Position numbers and translations under genes: made by a program. Of a stretch of DNA of 38,171 bases, positions 36,861 through 38,171 are shown one piece after another; within the stretch, counting starts at the first letter, position 1, and each line of letters opens with the position of its first letter. The DNA is taken from positions 1 through 38,171 of the forward strand of contig JBPCPI010000132.1 of NCBI GenBank assembly GCA_050999295.1, read 5' to 3'. Origin of the DNA: JACCQS01 sp050999295 (GTDB lineage: Bacteria > Actinomycetota > Actinomycetes > Mycobacteriales > Geodermatophilaceae). Under the pieces are notes generated by a model. The model saw only the letters and a list, made by a program, of their open reading frames with translations. It was not told the origin of the DNA and did not search any database.

Positions 36861-37819
36861 CCGCGCAGCCGGCTCAGGACCGGATCCGGCGGTGGGGGAG
36901 TCGTCGACCGATGCGTCCCGATGATCCGGATCTGGCCGCCGCCCGCGCCGCGATCCTGATCGACGCGCTGCCCTGGCTCAAGGAGTTCTTCGGCCAGGTC
37001 GTGGTCATCAAGTACGGCGGCAACGCGATGATCGACGAAGACCTGAAGCGTGCGTTCGCGCAGGACTTGGTCTTCCTGCGCTACGTCGGCATCCGCCCGG
37101 TCGTGGTGCATGGCGGCGGACCGCAGGTCTCGGCCATGTTGGGGCGGCTCGGGATCGAGAGCGAGTTCCGCGCCGGTTTGCGGGTCACCACGGAGGAGAC
37201 GATCGACATCGTCCGGATGGTGCTGGTCGGCCAGGTCGGCCGGGAACTGGTCGGCCTGATCAACTCCCACGGCTCGCACGCCGTCGGGCTGTCCGGTGAG
37301 GACGCGCACCTGTTCACCGCCGAACGCACGATGGCGCAGGTGGCCGGCGCAGCCGTCGACGTCGGGCTGGTCGGGGACGTGGCCTCGGTCAACCCGGCTG
37401 CGGTGCTCGACCTCGTCGCGGCCGGACGGATTCCGGTCGTGTCGTCCGTGGCCCCGGACATCGACGGTGTCGTGCACAACCTCAACGCCGACACCGCCGC
37501 CGCGGCACTGGCGGTGGCTCTCGGCGCGGTCAAGCTCGTCGTGCTCACCGATGTCGAGGGGCTCTACAGCGACTGGCCGGACCGTACGTCCCTGGTCCAG
37601 CAGATAACTACTGATGAGCTCGTGCGGGTCCTGCCGCTCATCGACAGCGGAATGGCGCCGAAGATGGCCGCGTGCCTGCGCGCCGTACAAGGCGGCGTCA
37701 AGCGCGCCACAGTCGTTGACGGGCGGCTCCCACACGCGCTCCTGCTCGAGATGCTGACCAGCGAGGGCACCGGCACCATGATCGTGCCCTCCCCAACCGC
37801 AGAGGACGCAGCCACATGA
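36857..37819 (+). CDS. argB: Acetylglutamate kinase
   Basis: A 320-residue amino-acid-kinase family enzyme that phosphorylates N-acetylglutamate, the second step of ornithine synthesis. Motifs: VVIKYGGNAMIDEDLKRAFA with the catalytic Lys, VVVHGGGPQVSAML, the substrate segment NLNADTAAAALAVALGAVKL and VLTDVEGLYSDWPD, then IDSGMAPKMAACLRAVQGGV. ATG 36857 overlaps the TGA of the preceding 49-codon ORF. An internal ATG at 36911, with GTGGGGGAG about 10 nt upstream, is a real alternative and would drop 18 poorly conserved residues. argD overlaps by ATGA. The N-terminal extension may carry the arginine-feedback helix, which cannot be judged here. Confidence 0.95.
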   Translation: MTAQPAQDRIRRWGSRRPMRPDDPDLAAARAAILIDALPWLKEFFGQVVVIKYGGNAMIDEDLKRAFAQDLVFLRYVGIRPVVVHGGGPQVSAMLGRLGIESEFRAGLRVTTEETIDIVRMVLVGQVGRELVGLINSHGSHAVGLSGEDAHLFTAERTMAQVAGAAVDVGLVGDVASVNPAAVLDLVAAGRIPVVSSVAPDIDGVVHNLNADTAAAALAVALGAVKLVVLTDVEGLYSDWPDRTSLVQQITTDELVRVLPLIDSGMAPKMAACLRAVQGGVKRATVVDGRLPHALLLEMLTSEGTGTMIVPSPTAEDAAT

Positions 37820-38171
37820 CGCCCGCAGCCAGCTTGGTGCAGCGCTGGGACGCAGTGATGGCGAGGAACTACCGCACGCCACCGCTTGCGCTGGTCCGCG
37901 GACTGGGAGCCCAGGTCTGGGACGAGACCGGCAAGTCCTACCTGGACCTGATCGGCGGCATCGCCACCAATGTCCTCGGGCACGCCCACCCCGCGGTAGT
38001 GCAAGCGGTCAGCCGACAGATCGCCACCCTTGGTCACACGTCCAACCTCGTCGTCAACGAACCGGGAATTCTGCTGGCCGAGCGGTTGCTCGAACTGGTC
38101 GGCCGTCCCGGACGGGTGTTCTTCTGCAACTCCGGTGCCGAAGCCAACGAGGCCGCGTTCAAGGTCTCCCG
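37816..38171 (+). CDS. argD: Acetylornithine aminotransferase (3' partial)
   Basis: The first 118 codons of a class III PLP aminotransferase; the rest lies outside the window. The reading begins MTPAASLVQRWDAVMARNYR and contains the family segments LVRGLGAQVWDETGKSYLDL, GGIATNVLGHAHPAVVQAV and VFFCNSGAEANEAAFK, the last being the PLP-phosphate-binding turn. The catalytic Lys is not reached. ATG 37816 overlaps the argB TGA (ATGA), the usual coupled arrangement. It converts N-acetylglutamate semialdehyde to N-acetylornithine. Confidence 0.93.
   Translation, partial: MTPAASLVQRWDAVMARNYRTPPLALVRGLGAQVWDETGKSYLDLIGGIATNVLGHAHPAVVQAVSRQIATLGHTSNLVVNEPGILLAERLLELVGRPGRVFFCNSGAEANEAAFKVS

Overview
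The window is high-GC DNA with actinobacterial gene content and order: infC-rpmI-rplT, an SPOUT RNA methyltransferase and pheS-pheT, then argC-argJ-argB-argD, plus a LigB-type ATP-dependent DNA ligase, an OsmC protein and DUF1800/DUF1501 genes. The genus cannot be named from sequence alone. Both ends are cut inside genes: a molybdenum hydroxylase large subunit at the left and argD at the right.

Region by region: (1) 1-1708 is the end of a CO dehydrogenase/xanthine dehydrogenase-like operon (large subunit, then CoxG). (2) 1921-5048 is a DUF1800/DUF1501 exported-protein pair. (3) 5049-5455 holds only an antisense remnant of a UBP-type zinc finger gene. (4) 5456-9498 is a hydantoinase/oxoprolinase A-B pair. 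(5) 9499-12719 has arfB between two palindromic elements, an EamA exporter, and ligB on the minus strand. (6) 12757-14926 has a P-loop kinase, an AbiEi-like/DUF559 gene and a small membrane protein, with three copies of a 42-bp palindromic element. (7) 14956-18866 has a family III CoA-transferase, an MFS exporter, an OsmC protein and a divergent marR/VOC pair. (8) 18912-21555 has carbamate kinase, a cyanuric acid hydrolase/barbiturase-family enzyme and a PH-like membrane protein. (9) 21982-28163 is the translation block: an infC leader with an attenuator-like hairpin, infC with a probable ATC start, rpmI, rplT, a TrmH-family methyltransferase bounded by palindromes, pheS and pheT. (10) 28164-34473 is an accessory block between pheT and argC: XRE regulator, ilvD, an MFS gene broken by an in-frame TGA, an amino-acid oxidase, a RelE-like remnant and a membrane protein. 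(11) 34467 to the end is the arginine operon, with tandem ARG-box-like sites over the argC promoter and an unusual 146-bp insertion at the argJ/argB junction.

How the genes may work together: the Mo-hydroxylase, the HyuA/HyuB pair, the ring-opening amidohydrolase and carbamate kinase could all serve catabolism of cyclic amides or nucleobases, but they lie in separate units and the link is inference. The arg genes convert glutamate towards ornithine and are joined by ATGA overlaps.

The most noteworthy observations are: the 49-codon ORF created by a duplication between argJ and argB, coupled by ATGA at both ends; three 42-bp elements with exactly fixed arm spacing around the DUF559 gene; a two-copy intergenic palindrome family and two further palindromes of the same size; and a recurrent -10-like (T/C)ANNNT box 6-7 nt before start codons, which points to widespread leaderless transcription.
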